A stretch of DNA of 64,000 nt from Streptococcus troglodytae (GCF_002355215.1 NZ_AP014612.1:1426001-1490000), one strand, 5' to 3'. Counted from the first letter of the stretch, positions 1-11,768 are shown. Numbers and translations are program-made. The notes: a model not told the origin generated them from the letters alone.

Positions 1-646
1 ACCTCTTTAAGGAAATTACTTCAGCTACTTCTGATCGCCGAGAATATAGCGATAAAAGTCTAGACTACTATCAAGATTTTTATGATAGTTTTGGAGACAA
101 AGCTGAATTCATGATTGCTAGTCTCAATTTTGAAGACTATCTTGAACATTTGCAAAAAGATCAAGGTAAATTAGGCGATAAGATTGCTAAACTGCAAGCT
201 GATTTAGAAAAAAATCCGCATTCTGAAAAAAAACAGAATCAATTACGCGAATTTTCTAGCCAATTCGATACTTTCACAACGCGTCAAAATGAAGCTCAGG
301 AATTTATCACCAAATATGGAAAAAAAGATGTTATTTTAGCAGGCAGTTTATTTATCTATACACCTCAAGAAGCAGTCTATCTTTTTCTGGTTCCTACCCA
401 GAGTTTAATAAATTCTACGCTCCTGCTCTCTTACAAGAACATGTGATGCTTGAAGCTCTTAAAAGAGGAATCCCTTTTTATAATCTTCTTGGTGTTACAG
501 GACATTTTGATGGTTCAGATGGTGTTCTTCGTTTCAAACAAAACTTTAATGGCTATATTGTTCGAAAAATGGGAACCTTCCATTATTATCCAAATCCCTT
601 AAAATACAGACTTTTAAATACGATTAAAAAAATTCTAAGACGCTAA
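1..646 (+). CDS. murN: MurM/MurN-type (FemABX) aminoacyltransferase, 3' part, frameshifted
   Basis: The 3' half of a FemABX-family enzyme that adds amino acids from aminoacyl-tRNA to the peptidoglycan precursor side chain. Coding is open from base 3 in the frame of the ATG at 111. It shows the family's coiled-coil arm (EHLQKDQGKL to TRQNEAQEF), the core GSLFIYTPQEAVYLF, and after a frame change LLGVTGHFDGSDGVLRFKQ and a basic C-terminus. The frame breaks in a T run at 382-386; adding one T restores SGSYPEF and joins both parts. The gene converges on tpiA and ends at a terminator at 693-717. murN rather than murM is inferred from its position next to tpiA and tuf; family membership is firm. 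Confidence 0.8.
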
Positions 647-692
647 CCTGTTTTCATTAAACAGTCTAAGTTTTATCTTCAGTCTTAAAGAA

Positions 693-717
693 GCACCTTT
701 AATCAGGTGCCTTTTTT
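693..717 (+). terminator. Intrinsic terminator of the murN-like gene
   Basis: GCACCT and AGGTGC pair around a six-base loop and are followed by a run of T. The hairpin lies 47 bases after the stop codon of the gene to its left. Confidence 0.8.
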
Positions 718-739
718 GATATGATGGACAGTTATACCA

Positions 740-773
740 AAAAACACTGCTGATTTTTATCAACAGTGTTTTT
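740..773 (-). terminator. Terminator of tpiA, usable in both directions
   Basis: AAAAACACTG and CAGTGTTTTT form a hairpin flanked by A and T runs, so it can act on either strand. It lies about 80 bases beyond the tpiA stop. Confidence 0.7.
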
Positions 774-851
774 AAATATGAAATGAATTTCTTGCAGGTT
801 TAAAAGTTAAAATACAAACAGAAAATCATCAATTCTAATTAGCTGTTCAGC

Positions 852-1634
<783 letters not shown>

Positions 1635-1644
1635 TTACCTGTCT

Positions 1645-1653
1645 ATTATATCA
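1645..1653 (-). promoter_or_regulatory. Extended -10 promoter of tpiA
   Basis: The minus strand reads TGATATAAT, an extended -10 element, 35 bases upstream of the tpiA ATG. No good -35 is visible, as is common with TGn promoters. Confidence 0.5.
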
Positions 1654-1840
1654 CAACTTATCTATGAATTCTATTATAATAATGAGAAAATCTCTACAAC
1701 CCTTTTAATAAAATTTACAGCGCTTTTTACTCTTTTCGTTAAATAAAACCTTAGGAAACACCTATACTAATCACTCATATCAAGAGTTTGAAAATACAGC
1801 CTCATCTCTTCCTATCAATCATACTATAATTAAAAATAGA

Positions 1841-1869
1841 AAAAAAGCCTCTTTCGAGACTCTTTTACA
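1841..1869 (-). terminator. Terminator of tuf
   Basis: On the minus strand AGTCTC-GAAA-GAGGCT folds into a tetraloop hairpin followed by TTTTTT, about 45 bases past the tuf stop. Confidence 0.75.
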
Positions 1870-1911
1870 ATTATTGTCTGACGAATAATTGTTAGATGGG
1901 AACTTAATTTC

Positions 1912-3108
1912 TTAAGCTTCGATTTCTGAAACGATACCTGAACCAACAGTACGTCCACCTTCACGGATAGAGAAAGTAGTACCTTGTTCAACAGCGATTG
2001 GATGGATCAATTCAACGTCAATAGTCACGTTATCACCAGGCATAACCATTTCAGTACCTGCTGGCAACTCAATTGAACCAGTTACGTCAGTTGTACGGAA
2101 GTAGAATTGTGGACGATAGTTATTGAAGAATGGTGTATGACGTCCACCTTCTTCTTTAGTAAGGATATAAACTTCACCTTTGAATTTAGTATGTGGGTGA
2201 ATTGAACCTGGTTTAGCAAGAACTTGACCACGTTCGATTTCATCACGTTGGATACCACGAAGGAGAACACCAACATTATCCCCTGCAATACCTTCATCCA
2301 ATTGTTTACGGAACATTTCAACACCAGTAACAACAGCTTTTTGAATGTCATCACGGATACCAACGATTTCAACTTCATCGTTAACTTTAACAGTACCACG
2401 ATCAATACGTCCTGAAGCAACAGTACCACGACCAGTGATTGAGAAAACATCTTCGACTGGAAGAAGGAGCGGCTTGTCAGTATCACGTTCTGGATCTGGA
2501 ATGTAGTCATCAACAGTATGCATTAATTCCATGATGATATCTTCTTGAGCAGTATCGCCTTCAAGAGCTTTAAGAGCTGAACCTTGAATAACTGGAATAT
2601 CATCACCTGGGAAATCATATTCTGAAAGAAGATCACGGATTTCCATTTCAACCAATTCAAGCAATTCTTCATCGTCAACCAAATCAACTTTATTCATGAA
2701 GACAATGAGGTATTTAACACCAACTTGACGTGAAAGAAGAATGTGTTCGCGAGTTTGTGGCATTGGTCCATCAGTTGAAGCTACTACAAGGATAGCACCA
2801 TCCATTTGAGCAGCACCAGTGATCATGTTTTTAACATAGTCCGCGTGTCCTGGAGCGTCAATGTGAGCATAGTGACGTTTTTCAGTTTCATACTCAACGT
2901 GCGCAGTATTGATAGTAATACCGCGTTCGCGTTCTTCAGGAGCAGCATCAATAGATGAATAATCTTTTGGTTGGTTTACTGCACTTGGAAGACGACGTGC
3001 AAGTACAGTTGTGATAGCTGCAGTTAAGGTAGTTTTACCATGGTCAACGTGTCCGATAGTACCAATGTTAACGTGTGGTTTACTACGATCGTATTTTTCT
3101 TTTGCCAT
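1912..3108 (-). CDS. tuf: Elongation factor Tu
   Basis: The GTPase that delivers aminoacyl-tRNA to the ribosome. The G-domain motifs are present: G1 GHVDHGKTT near residue 19, G3 DAPGH near 81 and G4 NKVD near 136. Beta-barrel domains 2 and 3 follow, ending [11 protein letters not shown]. The 398-residue length is that of streptococcal EF-Tu. It is monocistronic, with its own promoter and terminator, and follows ftsW on the same strand after an intergenic gap of over 200 bases. Codon use is strongly biased, as expected for a very highly expressed gene. No anomalies were seen. Confidence 0.98.
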   Translation of the reverse strand: MAKEKYDRSKPHVNIGTIGHVDHGKTTLTAAITTVLARRLPSAVNQPKDYSSIDAAPEERERGITINTAHVEYETEKRHYAHIDAPGHADYVKNMITGAAQMDGAILVVASTDGPMPQTREHILLSRQVGVKYLIVFMNKVDLVDDEELLELVEMEIRDLLSEYDFPGDDIPVIQGSALKALEGDTAQEDIIMELMHTVDDYIPDPERDTDKPLLLPVEDVFSITGRGTVASGRIDRGTVKVNDEVEIVGIRDDIQKAVVTGVEMFRKQLDEGIAGDNVGVLLRGIQRDEIERGQVLAKPGSIHPHTKFKGEVYILTKEEGGRHTPFFNNYRPQFYFRTTDVTGSIELPAGTEMVMPGDNVTIDVELIHPIAVEQGTTFSIREGGRTVGSGIVSEIEA

Positions 3109-3178
3109 TTAGGAAAAGCCTCCAATAAAATATATTTTATAGATAGACAGTAGGCATACAGTCTAACTTTACCTTACT

Positions 3179-3206
3179 ATTTTAACAAATTACGTTAAAA
3201 ATGCAA
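3179..3206 (-). promoter_or_regulatory. tuf promoter
   Basis: On the minus strand, -35 TTGCAT (3201-3206) and -10 TAAAAT (3179-3184) are separated by 16 bases. They leave a leader of about 65 bases before the tuf ATG. Confidence 0.55.
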
Positions 3207-3324
3207 GTATTTTATAACTTTTTATCTTGTCTTATTTAACAATTATTTCCATTAAAGAAGTGCCTTTCATTTATTAGAAGCTTTTTTATTATAACTAAAA
3301 AATCGGAAAAAGTATCCAATTGAT

Positions 3325-4601
3325 TTATTCTCCATAAGTCTCCTGTTGCGATTGAGGGGCGATAAAAACATCTGTATCATCACGCTCGGCTTCTTCCACT
3401 TCTTGATAGATATCTTCTCGTTTTTCATTAGCATCAATATTTAATACAAAACCAATAGCTACTGACAAAACAAGAAGACTGTTTCCCCCTGTGATAGAAA
3501 GGGAAAAGTAACACCTGTTGAAGGAATAAGACCAGATATTCCACCAATATTGACAAATACCTGCATCAGCATCATAGAACCAATACCCAAAGCAATCATG
3601 GAGTTAAAAGGATTTTTAGCTTTAACACCCACTAGCAGAATACGCAAAATCAAAAAGAAAATCAAGGCTAAAATGAGTCCTGCTCCAATCAGTCCTAATT
3701 CTTCAATAACAATTGAAAAGACAAAATCCGTTTGTGCCTCCGGAAGATAGCCTCGCTTCTCAATAGAATTGCCCAAACCACGTCCCAGCCAACCACCATT
3801 ACTCATAGCATAATAGGAATTAGCCAACTGGTGTCCAGAGTCTGTCACATCCTTAAACGGGTTGAAAAAAGCACTAAAGCGTTTAGCAACATAGCCAAAA
3901 ACTGGAACTTTACTCATCGTTTTAACACCAACTATATTGATGAGACCTAAGAAAACTGCCGATAACGTAATAATTCCAGTTAATAGAGCAGAAAACCAAC
4001 GATAGCCAACACCACTGACTGAATACATAACAATAGCTGTTAAAACAATAATGGTCGCATTTCCCAAATCGGGCTGTGCTGCAACTAAAAGAATCAAAAC
4101 TAAAGAATAAAAACGCCAATCCTTTAGATCACTCAACTGCTTCGGCCACCATTTACGTTTGGTCAAAGCTTGATAATCATAAATTTCAATAGATTGCTGC
4201 CGCCTAGCAAAGGTAAAGGCCAAAAACCAAACCATAATAACTTTTAAATACTCAGCTGGCTGAAAGCTGATGGGACCAATAACTATCCAACCATGAGCAC
4301 CATTAACTTCCTGTGTCCAAAAACGCGCAATTAAAAGCAGCACCACTTCTATCATCATCATAATAGTTAAAACACCACTATTCTTCAAAAAATTTAATTT
4401 TAAGCGGTAAATAAAAAGGATAGCCAATAAACTAATAACCCAAAAGGCAGCCTGATTTATGACAGAACGAAAAGGATTTAAACCATTTTGTATTAAGCTA
4501 GCACTAGTTGTTGAATAAACAACAATCAAACCTAACACTGATAAAATTAAATAGGGCAATAATATCGAATAATTTAGCAAATGCCGCTTATCAATTTTCA
4601 T
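3325..4601 (-). CDS. ftsW: FtsW-type lipid II polymerase (SEDS family), frameshifted
   Basis: A SEDS glycosyltransferase that polymerises peptidoglycan at the septum with a partner class B PBP. About ten hydrophobic segments are visible. The family signature GWLGRGLGNSIEKRGYLPEAQTDFVFSIVIEELGLIG carries the conserved loop, and the end has GVTFPFLSQGG. In the sequence as given the frame breaks in the C run at 3485-3489, giving a false stop after about 380 residues. Adding one base restores GGNSLLVLSVAIGF and a charged tail ending at 3325, 425 residues in total. FtsW rather than RodA is inferred from its place between ppc and tuf. An essential gene, so the break is probably a sequencing error. 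Confidence 0.85.
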
Positions 4602-5020
4602 TACATTTCCTCAAATATCTTACAAGTTTAACATTAGCATTATATCATCTTTTAAAGTTAAAACAAAGAAAATAACTGATGAATCATATTAGGCAATAAA
4701 CAGTATCTTCTGCTTATTGCCTAATATGACAGAATTTCTAAACTATCACTGGAGTAAGTCGCTTTATACCTGACTGATTTAGATTTTGAAGTCTCTAAGC
4801 TGCTGAAACGATGACTATCGTTTAATGCTCAATCGTTCGCTTTTACTAAAACACTATCAGACTTTTAGTCTGATGAAAGCTCTAACAAACCTTATTAAAC
4901 TTTGCTTTTAACACTCTCTGATTAATATATCTGATGAACTTTTTATTCTCTTAAAGTGAAAAATCTGAAAATTAAGAAAATCTGTCATTCCCATATAAAA
5001 TTAATATTTTTCGTACAATC
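4602..5020. other. Intergenic region rich in hairpins, no gene seen
   Basis: No plausible coding sequence. A 16-bp perfect inverted repeat occupies 4684-4729 (TCATATTAGGCAATAA and its complement, 14-base loop). A 7-bp dyad is at 4806-4823 (AAACGAT/ATCGTTT) and an 8-bp hairpin with a three-base loop at 4856-4874 (ATCAGACT/AGTCTGAT). None has a T run like a normal terminator. The region would also hold the ftsW promoter, which I could not place. Confidence 0.5.
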
Positions 5021-5080
5021 AAAAAGCTCTATAATCTCCGAAGCAGATTTCATCCATTACAGATATTATAGAGCTTTTTT
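5021..5080 (-). terminator. Terminator of ppc, usable in both directions
   Basis: AAAAAGCTCTATAAT at 5021-5035 and its complement at 5065-5080 form a perfect stem with A and T tails. It starts immediately after the ppc stop. Confidence 0.75.
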
Positions 5081-5084
5081 CTGT

Positions 5085-7808
5085 TTAACCTGAATTTCGT
5101 AAGCCAGTTGCGACACCATTAATAGTAATGTGAATCAGGTTTTCTAAATTCTCACCTAATTCACCACGGCGCTGACGTTTAATTAACTCAATTTGAATAT
5201 AATTTAAAACATTGAAGTAAGGTAAACGATAATCAAGACTAGCTTTCAAATAACTATTATCTTCTAAAAGCTGTTTGTGACTTTCAATTGCTAGAATAAT
5301 ATTTTTGGTTAATTGCCATTCATCCAAAATAGTTGCAAAGACTTCTTTTGTTTCTTCATCCTGACATAATTTAGCATATTCAAAGGCAATATTCATATTT
5401 GATTTGGATAAAACCATATCAACATTTGATAACAACGAATGGAAGAAAGGCCATGATTGATACATTTCCTGCAATTTAGCCAAATTCTTTTCATCCTTAT
5501 CTATAAAATGTTTAAAGGCTGAACCGACACCGTACCATCCTGGAAGCATGATGCGATTTTGAGACCATGAGAATACCCAAGGAATGGCGCGTAAACCGCT
5601 GATCTCTGTAATCGTCTTACGAGCTGCCGGACGGGAGCCAATATTCAAGCTTGAAACTTCGCGAATTGGACTAGCTGCGAAGAAATAATCATAGAAATGT
5701 TCGTTTCCGAAAACTAAATCACGATAAATGAGATTGCTGTCAGCAACAATTTCATCCATGATTAAACGATAATTGACTAAGTTATCTGAATTGACAATCC
5801 TTCTTGTCACCATGCGATCAAGAGTTGCTGAAACCAGCATTTCTAGGTTGTAATAAGCAACATCCTTATTGCCATATTTATTACCAATAACCTCACCTTG
5901 TTCCGTTAAACGAATCCGATCCTTGATGGAACCAAATGGCTGTGATGTAATAGCTTCATAAGATGGCCCGCCGCCACGTCCAACAGTACCGCCGCGTCCA
6001 TGGAAAAAGGTGATTTTGACACCATTATCAGAACCAATTTCTGTCAATTCATTTTGGGCCTTGTAGAGCGCCCAGCCAGACGATAAATAACCGCCATCCT
6101 TGTTAGAATCTGAGTAACCCAACATAATTTCCTGATAATTATGATTGGCTGCAATCCATTTTTTAACAATATCATAATTGAGATACTGTCTCATGATTTC
6201 GCGAGAATTATCCAAGTCTTCAATGGTCTCAAATAAAGGAACAATTTGCACACGCGCCTTATCTGTATCAACCAAGCCGACTTCTTTGAGCATGATGGCT
6301 AATTCAAACATATCAGAAATGCTTTCTGTATGTGAAATGATATGTTGTTTAATCACATCTTCTCCCAGAGCATCCTTCAATTTTCTAGCTGTTCTGAAAA
6401 TAGCTAATTCTTTTTGCAATACTTCCGATTTTTCAACATGCGTTGCAGACAGTATCCGAGGATCTTCAGTCAATTCTTTGAGAAGAATAGCAATCTTTTC
6501 TTCTTCAGATAAGTCGCTATAGTTAGCAACAATATTGGCTGAAGCTAACAGTTCTGCTACACAGGTTTCGTGAACACTAGAATCCTGTCGCATATCAATA
6601 GAAGCTAAAAAGAAGCCAAAAACATCAACTGCTTGCAATAATTCTGTTAAATCACCCGTAACAAAAGCAGAACCGTTATTTTCTAAAAGAGAATCTTTGA
6701 TGAGTTGCAAATCATTTCTAAACTCTTGCGCTGATTGATAAGGAAGGATTTGAGCACTACCTTCAGACTCCAACTCTTCCAAACGGCTATTTTTTAAATA
6801 AATAAGAGTTTCTTGCAATCTTGATTGAATATAATGAAAAGCCTTACGATAGGGTTCTTTTTCTCGGTAAATCGAAACATCTGTTGATCGATCTGCCATC
6901 TCTTTGACTGCATTACTAATAGTAGAAAGGCTGGTTGAAAGAGAAAATGTTCGATAAAGATCTGAAACTTTGTCAATATAATAATTTAAAATCACTTCAT
7001 TTTGCACCAGAGCTGATATTTTCAGAGTTTCAGCAGTGACGAAAGGATTCCCATCACGGTCACCACCAATCCACATCCCCATCGTAATTGGTTTAGCATT
7101 TCCTAAATCAAATCCTTTTTGCTGAGCCAAGTGCTTGTATTCTGTAATTAATTTAGTAACGCCCTTAATCAGAGAGGAATTATAGTATTCCATGACATTG
7201 GTAATTTCATTAGTGACTTTTAATTTCTTTTCACGAATAATATCTGTTTGCATAATGAGCTCAACATAACGGCGCATATCGTCATACCATTTTTGCTTGT
7301 TAATAGAACCAGCTTTAACATCACGATACTTACGCAAAAGTTCATGAATATGATTAGTTAAATCCAGCATCGTTTTTCGTTGCACTTGAGTTGGATGCGC
7401 TGTTAGAACAGGGACGACATTAACATTTTCCAGAATTTCTTGAGCATTTTTTTGACTAGAAACAAGTTCAATAGTGGATGATAATTTCCCTAAATAATCA
7501 ATATCATTATTGTTTTGATAGTTGATTTCATAAGCTAAATTAACATCTTCAGAAATATTGATAAGAAGTGGTAAAATGGAGAAATAACGAGAAACAACGA
7601 CCATTTCTTCATTTGTTAACTGCTCAATTTCACGTTCTAACTCTTGATGCTTCTCTTCAATTGATAATTTTTTAAAGAGAGTAATCTTATCAAAGCTAGC
7701 ACTGCCAACCATTGTTTTGGTAGCATCGTCCAGTAGTTTGGTAAGAATAGTAATCTCCTCAGCAATTGCTTCTTTATCATTTCTACTTTCTAGTTTATTG
7801 ATTGTCAC
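5085..7808 (-). CDS. ppc: Phosphoenolpyruvate carboxylase
   Basis: Carboxylates PEP to oxaloacetate, feeding aspartate and, with the citB-citZ-icd genes in this window, 2-oxoglutarate and glutamate. The 907 residues match the bacterial family. The first catalytic His is in [14 protein letters not shown] (near residue 137), the second in [14 protein letters not shown], with [10 protein letters not shown] and a C-terminal RNSG where many homologues have RNTG. The start codon is GTG at 7808, behind an AAGGGGA ribosome site. It is flanked by its own terminator and is probably monocistronic. Confidence 0.96.
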   Translation of the reverse strand: MTINKLESRNDKEAIAEEITILTKLLDDATKTMVGSASFDKITLFKKLSIEEKHQELEREIEQLTNEEMVVVSRYFSILPLLINISEDVNLAYEINYQNNNDIDYLGKLSSTIELVSSQKNAQEILENVNVVPVLTAHPTQVQRKTMLDLTNHIHELLRKYRDVKAGSINKQKWYDDMRRYVELIMQTDIIREKKLKVTNEITNVMEYYNSSLIKGVTKLITEYKHLAQQKGFDLGNAKPITMGMWIGGDRDGNPFVTAETLKISALVQNEVILNYYIDKVSDLYRTFSLSTSLSTISNAVKEMADRSTDVSIYREKEPYRKAFHYIQSRLQETLIYLKNSRLEELESEGSAQILPYQSAQEFRNDLQLIKDSLLENNGSAFVTGDLTELLQAVDVFGFFLASIDMRQDSSVHETCVAELLASANIVANYSDLSEEEKIAILLKELTEDPRILSATHVEKSEVLQKELAIFRTARKLKDALGEDVIKQHIISHTESISDMFELAIMLKEVGLVDTDKARVQIVPLFETIEDLDNSREIMRQYLNYDIVKKWIAANHNYQEIMLGYSDSNKDGGYLSSGWALYKAQNELTEIGSDNGVKITFFHGRGGTVGRGGGPSYEAITSQPFGSIKDRIRLTEQGEVIGNKYGNKDVAYYNLEMLVSATLDRMVTRRIVNSDNLVNYRLIMDEIVADSNLIYRDLVFGNEHFYDYFFAASPIREVSSLNIGSRPAARKTITEISGLRAIPWVFSWSQNRIMLPGWYGVGSAFKHFIDKDEKNLAKLQEMYQSWPFFHSLLSNVDMVLSKSNMNIAFEYAKLCQDEETKEVFATILDEWQLTKNIILAIESHKQLLEDNSYLKASLDYRLPYFNVLNYIQIELIKRQRRGELGENLENLIHITINGVATGLRNSG

Positions 7809-7924
7809 GAAACAAATTCCCCTTCTTTTTTGATACTTTATATCATATCACTTTTAGAAAAAAAGTAAATCTTTATTCAACTGTAAGCATCTTATTTAAC
7901 ACAAAAAATAAAGAACTAGGCAGC

Positions 7925-8313
7925 CTAGTTCTTACCTTTATAAACTTTCAAATAAAATTCGATTTTATCCCCATTTTTGACCTTAACCTTATCAGCAGCT
8001 TTTGATGCCAGCTTATCATTAACATCAAACATCCAATACCTGCCTGCTTTTTTATCCTGAGCGACACCGTCAATAGCAGTGATAAAACCACCGCTTTCTT
8101 TAACTTTATAGTTGTTTTTTAAGACATCCATAACAGTAGCACCTTTTTTGAAAGCGACTTTTTCATCGGTTTTATTAGAATCCGTTTTAACAATTAATCG
8201 GACCTTAGTCTCTTCAGATGATTGACTTGTTTTTTACCGGTACTGCTATTGCTGCAAGCTACCAGGAAAAAAACGGATAGTGATAAGACGATAACATTAA
8301 TTATTTTTCGCAT
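7925..8313 (-). CDS. DUF4430-domain lipoprotein, frameshifted
   Basis: A secreted lipoprotein of about 129 residues. The signal peptide MRKIINVIVLSLSVFFLVAC is a clear lipobox ending in Cys. The C-terminal half (FKKGATVMDVLKNNY to DKIEFYLKVYKG) fits DUF4430, the fold at the end of transcobalamin-like proteins. The frame is broken in the T run at 8231-8236; one more base joins signal peptide and domain in frame. It overlaps the start of the ECF S-component gene by 17 bases on the same strand, which suggests a shared substrate, perhaps a cobalamin-like vitamin. The substrate is inference. Confidence 0.7.
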
Positions 8314-8821
8314 GAGACGATAACCTCCTAAAGATTGATAATATAATTGGGTAAAAGAACAAAGTCGAGATAGCATGAGCTAAATTAAAAGTCATTCCTG
8401 CTATGATATAGGCTAAAATTGGAGTAGAAAATAAGAGAGCAGAATAAGTATCAATCAAGATACCATATACAATTCCCATTAACCCTGCCAAAACAGACTG
8501 CAGACCAAGCTCATTAACATTACCAAATCGAAAAAGTTTTGTCATAGGATAAAGGCAAAATTTCCAAAGGCAAATAACTAGACCAAAGCTGATAAGTTGC
8601 CCCAAGACCCAAGGACCGAACCCCAGCAAAAAACTTGTAATCAACATGGTTACAGCCATGATTAAAAAACTTTCCCAAAAACCATAAAAAACGGCACATA
8701 CTAGAAAGATAGCAGTGATAGGCTGAATATTGGGCAAAGCTGAAAAGGCAAGTCGCAAAACAATGGCTAAAGCTGATAAAATAGCAATACGGCTAATTTG
8801 CTTTAAGGTTTTCTTCTCCAT
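8297..8821 (-). CDS. ECF transporter S-component family membrane protein
   Basis: A 174-residue protein with five to six hydrophobic segments, beginning LKQISRIAILSALAIVLRLAF, typical of energy-coupling-factor substrate-binding subunits, which dock on the shared EcfAA'T module encoded elsewhere. It includes the conserved YGFWESFLIMAVTMLITSFLLGFGPWVLGQ region. The downstream lipoprotein gene overlaps its 3' end, so the pair is probably translated together. This resembles the cobalamin-precursor group (CbrT-like), but the substrate cannot be read from sequence. No riboswitch was seen upstream. Confidence 0.7.
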   Translation of the reverse strand: MEKKTLKQISRIAILSALAIVLRLAFSALPNIQPITAIFLVCAVFYGFWESFLIMAVTMLITSFLLGFGPWVLGQLISFGLVICLWKFCLYPMTKLFRFGNVNELGLQSVLAGLMGIVYGILIDTYSALLFSTPILAYIIAGMTFNLAHAISTLFFYPIILSIFRRLSSHAKNN

Positions 8822-9086
8822 AATTTCAGTCTACCGAAAAGCTCAAAAACTGTCAAGATGATAAAATAGGCTAAATGATTGAATGTTTTTAAGTTCATGT
8901 AACTGTAAATGATGACCATCACCTGACCCACTATTACCTTTTTGTTTATCTTTCATATAACATTATTAGCTCGCCTTACCATACTTACAGTAACAATACT
9001 AAGACTATAGCAATTTAAAACTACATTTCAACATCTCAGATAGACATGTTTTGCTTTTTTCAAAACTTTACGCTACAATAAATGAG

Positions 9087-9931
9087 ATGAGAAGAAGAAT
9101 TAAGCCTGTCTTTGTTCTAGCTTTCTTTAGTTTGTTCGCCTTGATTATCATCTTAGGGAATATTCAAGTTGAAAATGCCCGACAAAAAGAATTAAGAGCT
9201 GCCCAAGCAGCCATTCCTGCCACGGAACAAAATTCAGAGAAAGCTAAAACAAATTCAGATGGAGACACCTTTACTCTTAATCCGATTGTTGATATCTCGG
9301 GTTGGCAGCTGCCTAGCGAAATTGACTATGATACCCTATCAAAAAACATTTCAGGAGCCATTGTCCGCGTCCAAGGCGGCTCAGGCATCGCCAAAAAAAT
9401 AATGCAGCTCACAGTTCCGGAATTGATAAATCGTTTAAGACTCATATTGAAGAGTTCCAAAAACGCGGCGTACCCGTAGCTGTCTATGCATATGTCCGTG
9501 GCTCCAGCGTCAAGAAAATGAAAGCTGAAGCAAAGACTTTTTACAAAAATGCATCTCCCTATAATCCAACTTTCTATTGGCTCGATGTTGAAGAAAAGAC
9601 AATGCCTAATATGGACAAGGGAGTTAAAGCTTTTCGAGATGAATTAAAACGCCTTGGTGCTGAAAAAGTTGGCATTTATATTGGGACTTATTTTATGGAA
9701 GAGCACAGTATTTCAGCAAAAGGATTTGATGCTATCTGGATTCCAACTTATGGTACTGACTCGGGCTACTTTGAAGCAGTTCCTAAAACCAAACTGAATT
9801 ATGATCTGCATCAATACACCTCTCAAGGCCATATTGAAGGCTTCAAGAATACACTTGATCTTAATCAGATCGCTGTCAATAAAGATACAAAATCCACTTA
9901 TGAAAAATTATTTGGATCAAGCAACCAATAA
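9087..9931 (+). CDS. GH25 muramidase (lysozyme), frameshifted
   Basis: Glycoside hydrolase family 25, cleaving the glycan backbone of peptidoglycan. An N-terminal membrane anchor (VFVLAFFSLFALIIILG) is followed by a charged linker and the GH25 barrel. Its opening catalytic Asp is in IVDISGWQLP and the WLDVEE motif lies mid-domain. The frame breaks in the A run at 9393-9399; one more A gives KKNNAAHSSGIDKSFKTH and joins both parts, about 281 residues. The ATG at 9087 was chosen because the protein then begins MRRRIKP before the anchor; the ribosome site is weak. A second GH25 domain lies in AtlA. Confidence 0.75.
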
Positions 9932-9974
9932 CCTTGACACAATTGCCACTTTCATTTTATAATATAAGTAAACT

Positions 9975-10060
9975 ATCACAAGGAGTGCTAACCTTAGCTG
10001 AGATTGCATTTGCAAAATCCTATGGACCTGATCTAGTTAATACTAGCGTGGGAATGTGAT
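9975..10060 (+). ncRNA. TPP (THI-box) riboswitch aptamer
   Basis: It contains the conserved thiamine pyrophosphate elements in order: GGAGTGCTAACC, then CTGAGAT, then GGACCTGATCTAGTTAATAC, then TAGCGTGGGAA. ATCACA at 9975-9980 pairs with TGTGAT at 10055-10060 to form P1. It sits directly upstream of thiT. The expression platform lies at 10095-10125. Confidence 0.93.
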
Positions 10061-10094
10061 TCGTTTCATGAATGAACTAAATGAACACACATGG

Positions 10095-10125
10095 ACTCCT
10101 TGGATTGTACAAGGAGGTCTTTTTT
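10095..10125 (+). promoter_or_regulatory. Riboswitch expression platform: SD-sequestering, terminator-like hairpin
   Basis: CTCCTT (10096-10101) can pair with AAGGAG (10111-10116), which is the thiT ribosome site, and a T run follows at 10120-10125. The same ACTCCTT (10095-10101) is fully complementary to AAGGAGT (9980-9986) inside the aptamer. With TPP bound the aptamer would hold that stretch and leave ACTCCTT free to mask the ribosome site. Without TPP the aptamer strand could capture it and expose the site. Confidence 0.65.
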
Positions 10126-10695
10126 ATGTCTAAAAATGCTGTTATCCTAGTTGAAACCGCTCTAATTGCCGCCTTAGCTATGGCTCTTTCAATGATACCT
10201 GACTTTGCAAGTTGGTTTACACCCTCTTTTGGAGCTATTCCTCTCGTCTTATTCGCCTTAAGAAGAGGAAGTAAATTTGGAGTGTTAGCAGGCTTCCTTT
10301 GGGGATTACTGCATTTTCTTTTAGCAAAAGTTTATTATCTAGCGCTTTCACAAGTGTTTCTTGAATACATCTTAGCTTTCTTCTGTATGGGGCTGGCAGG
10401 TATAACTAAACAACCCTTTCAAGCGGCCTTGAAAAACGGAAATAAGCCGAAAGCCTTGATCTTTGCCACACTAGGTGCATTCATAGCTATCTTCACCAGA
10501 TATATCTGTCATTATATTGCAGGTTTCCTTTTTTGGGGAAGTTATGCACCCAAAGGAATGTCCCCTTTTTGGTACTCTTTCACTGTTAATGGCAGTGCTG
10601 GCTTGCTTACTTTCTTAGTTGTTATTCTTATCCTTATGTTTTTAGTTCCAAGCCAGCCACAACTCTTTTTGCCAGCTGAAAAGAAGAACATATAA
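10126..10695 (+). CDS. thiT: Thiamine ECF transporter S-component ThiT
   Basis: A substrate-binding membrane subunit for thiamine uptake by an ECF-type transporter. It has 189 residues with six hydrophobic segments, beginning VETALIAALAMALSMIP. It has the family's aromatic-rich loop (LWGLLHFLLAKVYYLALSQVFLEY) and a conserved HYIAGFLFWGSYAP. The ATG at 10126 follows AAGGAGG at 10111-10117; the longer open frame starting at 10081 lies inside the riboswitch platform and is not the start. The TPP riboswitch immediately upstream supports the substrate. Confidence 0.92.
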   Translation: MSKNAVILVETALIAALAMALSMIPDFASWFTPSFGAIPLVLFALRRGSKFGVLAGFLWGLLHFLLAKVYYLALSQVFLEYILAFFCMGLAGITKQPFQAALKNGNKPKALIFATLGAFIAIFTRYICHYIAGFLFWGSYAPKGMSPFWYSFTVNGSAGLLTFLVVILILMFLVPSQPQLFLPAEKKNI

Positions 10696-10791
10696 ACGAA
10701 TGCGTTTGAAAAACAAGAAATGTTGGTATCCCTTTCTTAAACGAGAATTTATAATTCAGTTTTTTTAAGTTAATCATGCTATTATATAGAT

Positions 10792-11768
10792 ATGGTTAAA
10801 AAGAAAAATATAAAAAGCAACTGACTAGTCATCAAAGACGCCCTTATAAAAAGAAAAAGCAAATTAACTATCATATGATAATCGTTTCTTTGCTTCTCCT
10901 ACTTGGATTCAGCGGCTTTCTTTACCAACATCGTTTTCATGTTTCCAATTCTTATGAAATAACACAAACAGCTACAATTATACCAACATCACCAGTAACA
11001 CTCTATTGCCATTTATTTGATTTTAATACAGATAAATTGAAACAAACTACTACAGTGCAAGTGACAGGCTATCGTTTAACACATCTAAGAGGAAAAACAA
11101 TGACTTTAGCCAAGGTAAAATTAAGGGGACACACTTACTACCTTGATGCTAAACATCTTCAGATTCAACATACAAATGCAATCAATCAGTATATTGCCAG
11201 TTTAAACTACCCTCATACCGAAATAACCAAAAATATCTATCATCAGTTTGCCCAAAAATCTTATTTGGGAACAAGTGGTAAACCAAAGGGTATTATTATT
11301 CATGATACTGGAAATGACAGTTCTTCTATCCAAAGTGAAGTAACCTATATGGAAAAAAATTATAAATCATCTGGGGTATTTGTTCATAGCTTCCTTGATA
11401 AAAATAATATTTTACAAATTGCTGATGACAGTTATATGGCTCAGGGGGCTGGTCCCAAGGGAAATCCTTATTATTTACAATTTGAAATGACACATGAGCA
11501 CAATAAGGATGATTTTGCTAGACAAACAGCTAATGCAGCCTACTATACAGCTTTTATGCTTAAAAAATATAAATTGCCTGTCACTTTAGGGCAAAAAGAT
11601 ACATCAGGAACAGTCTGGACACATCAAATGGTTTCTTCTTATCTTGGTGGAACTAATCATCAAGATCCTGATGATTATTGGGCACAGGCTGCAGCAGATT
11701 TTTTTGCTAGCTCTTATTCTATTAAAAATTTTTTAGACTTAATTCAGGCCTACTATAATCAACTTTAA
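10792..11768 (+). CDS. N-acetylmuramoyl-L-alanine amidase family protein (Amidase_2)
   Basis: A membrane-anchored or secreted cell-wall amidase. After a basic N-terminus and one hydrophobic segment (MIIVSLLLLLGFSGFLY) comes an SH3-like region, then the Amidase_2/PGRP domain. Zinc-ligand candidates are His in GIIIHDTGN, His in FVHSFLD and His in TNHQDPDDYW. An ATG-initiated frame exists from 10875. The ATG at 10792 would give a basic leader (MVKKKKYKKQLTSHQRRPY) if one A is missing from the run at 10804-10808; I prefer this start. Followed at 44 bases by the DUF368 gene. Confidence 0.75.

Noticed and set aside
4856..4874. Intrinsic terminator between ftsW and ppc
   Set aside because: The hairpin lacks a T run on either strand and ppc already has a good terminator at 5021-5080.
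8297..8821. Calling the ECF S-component a cobalamin transporter
   Set aside because: No cobalamin riboswitch and no B12-dependent gene are visible; only the DUF4430 neighbour hints at it.
10740..10767. Terminator after thiT
   Set aside because: GAATT-TAT-AATTC followed by T is only a five-base stem of A/T pairs, too weak to call.
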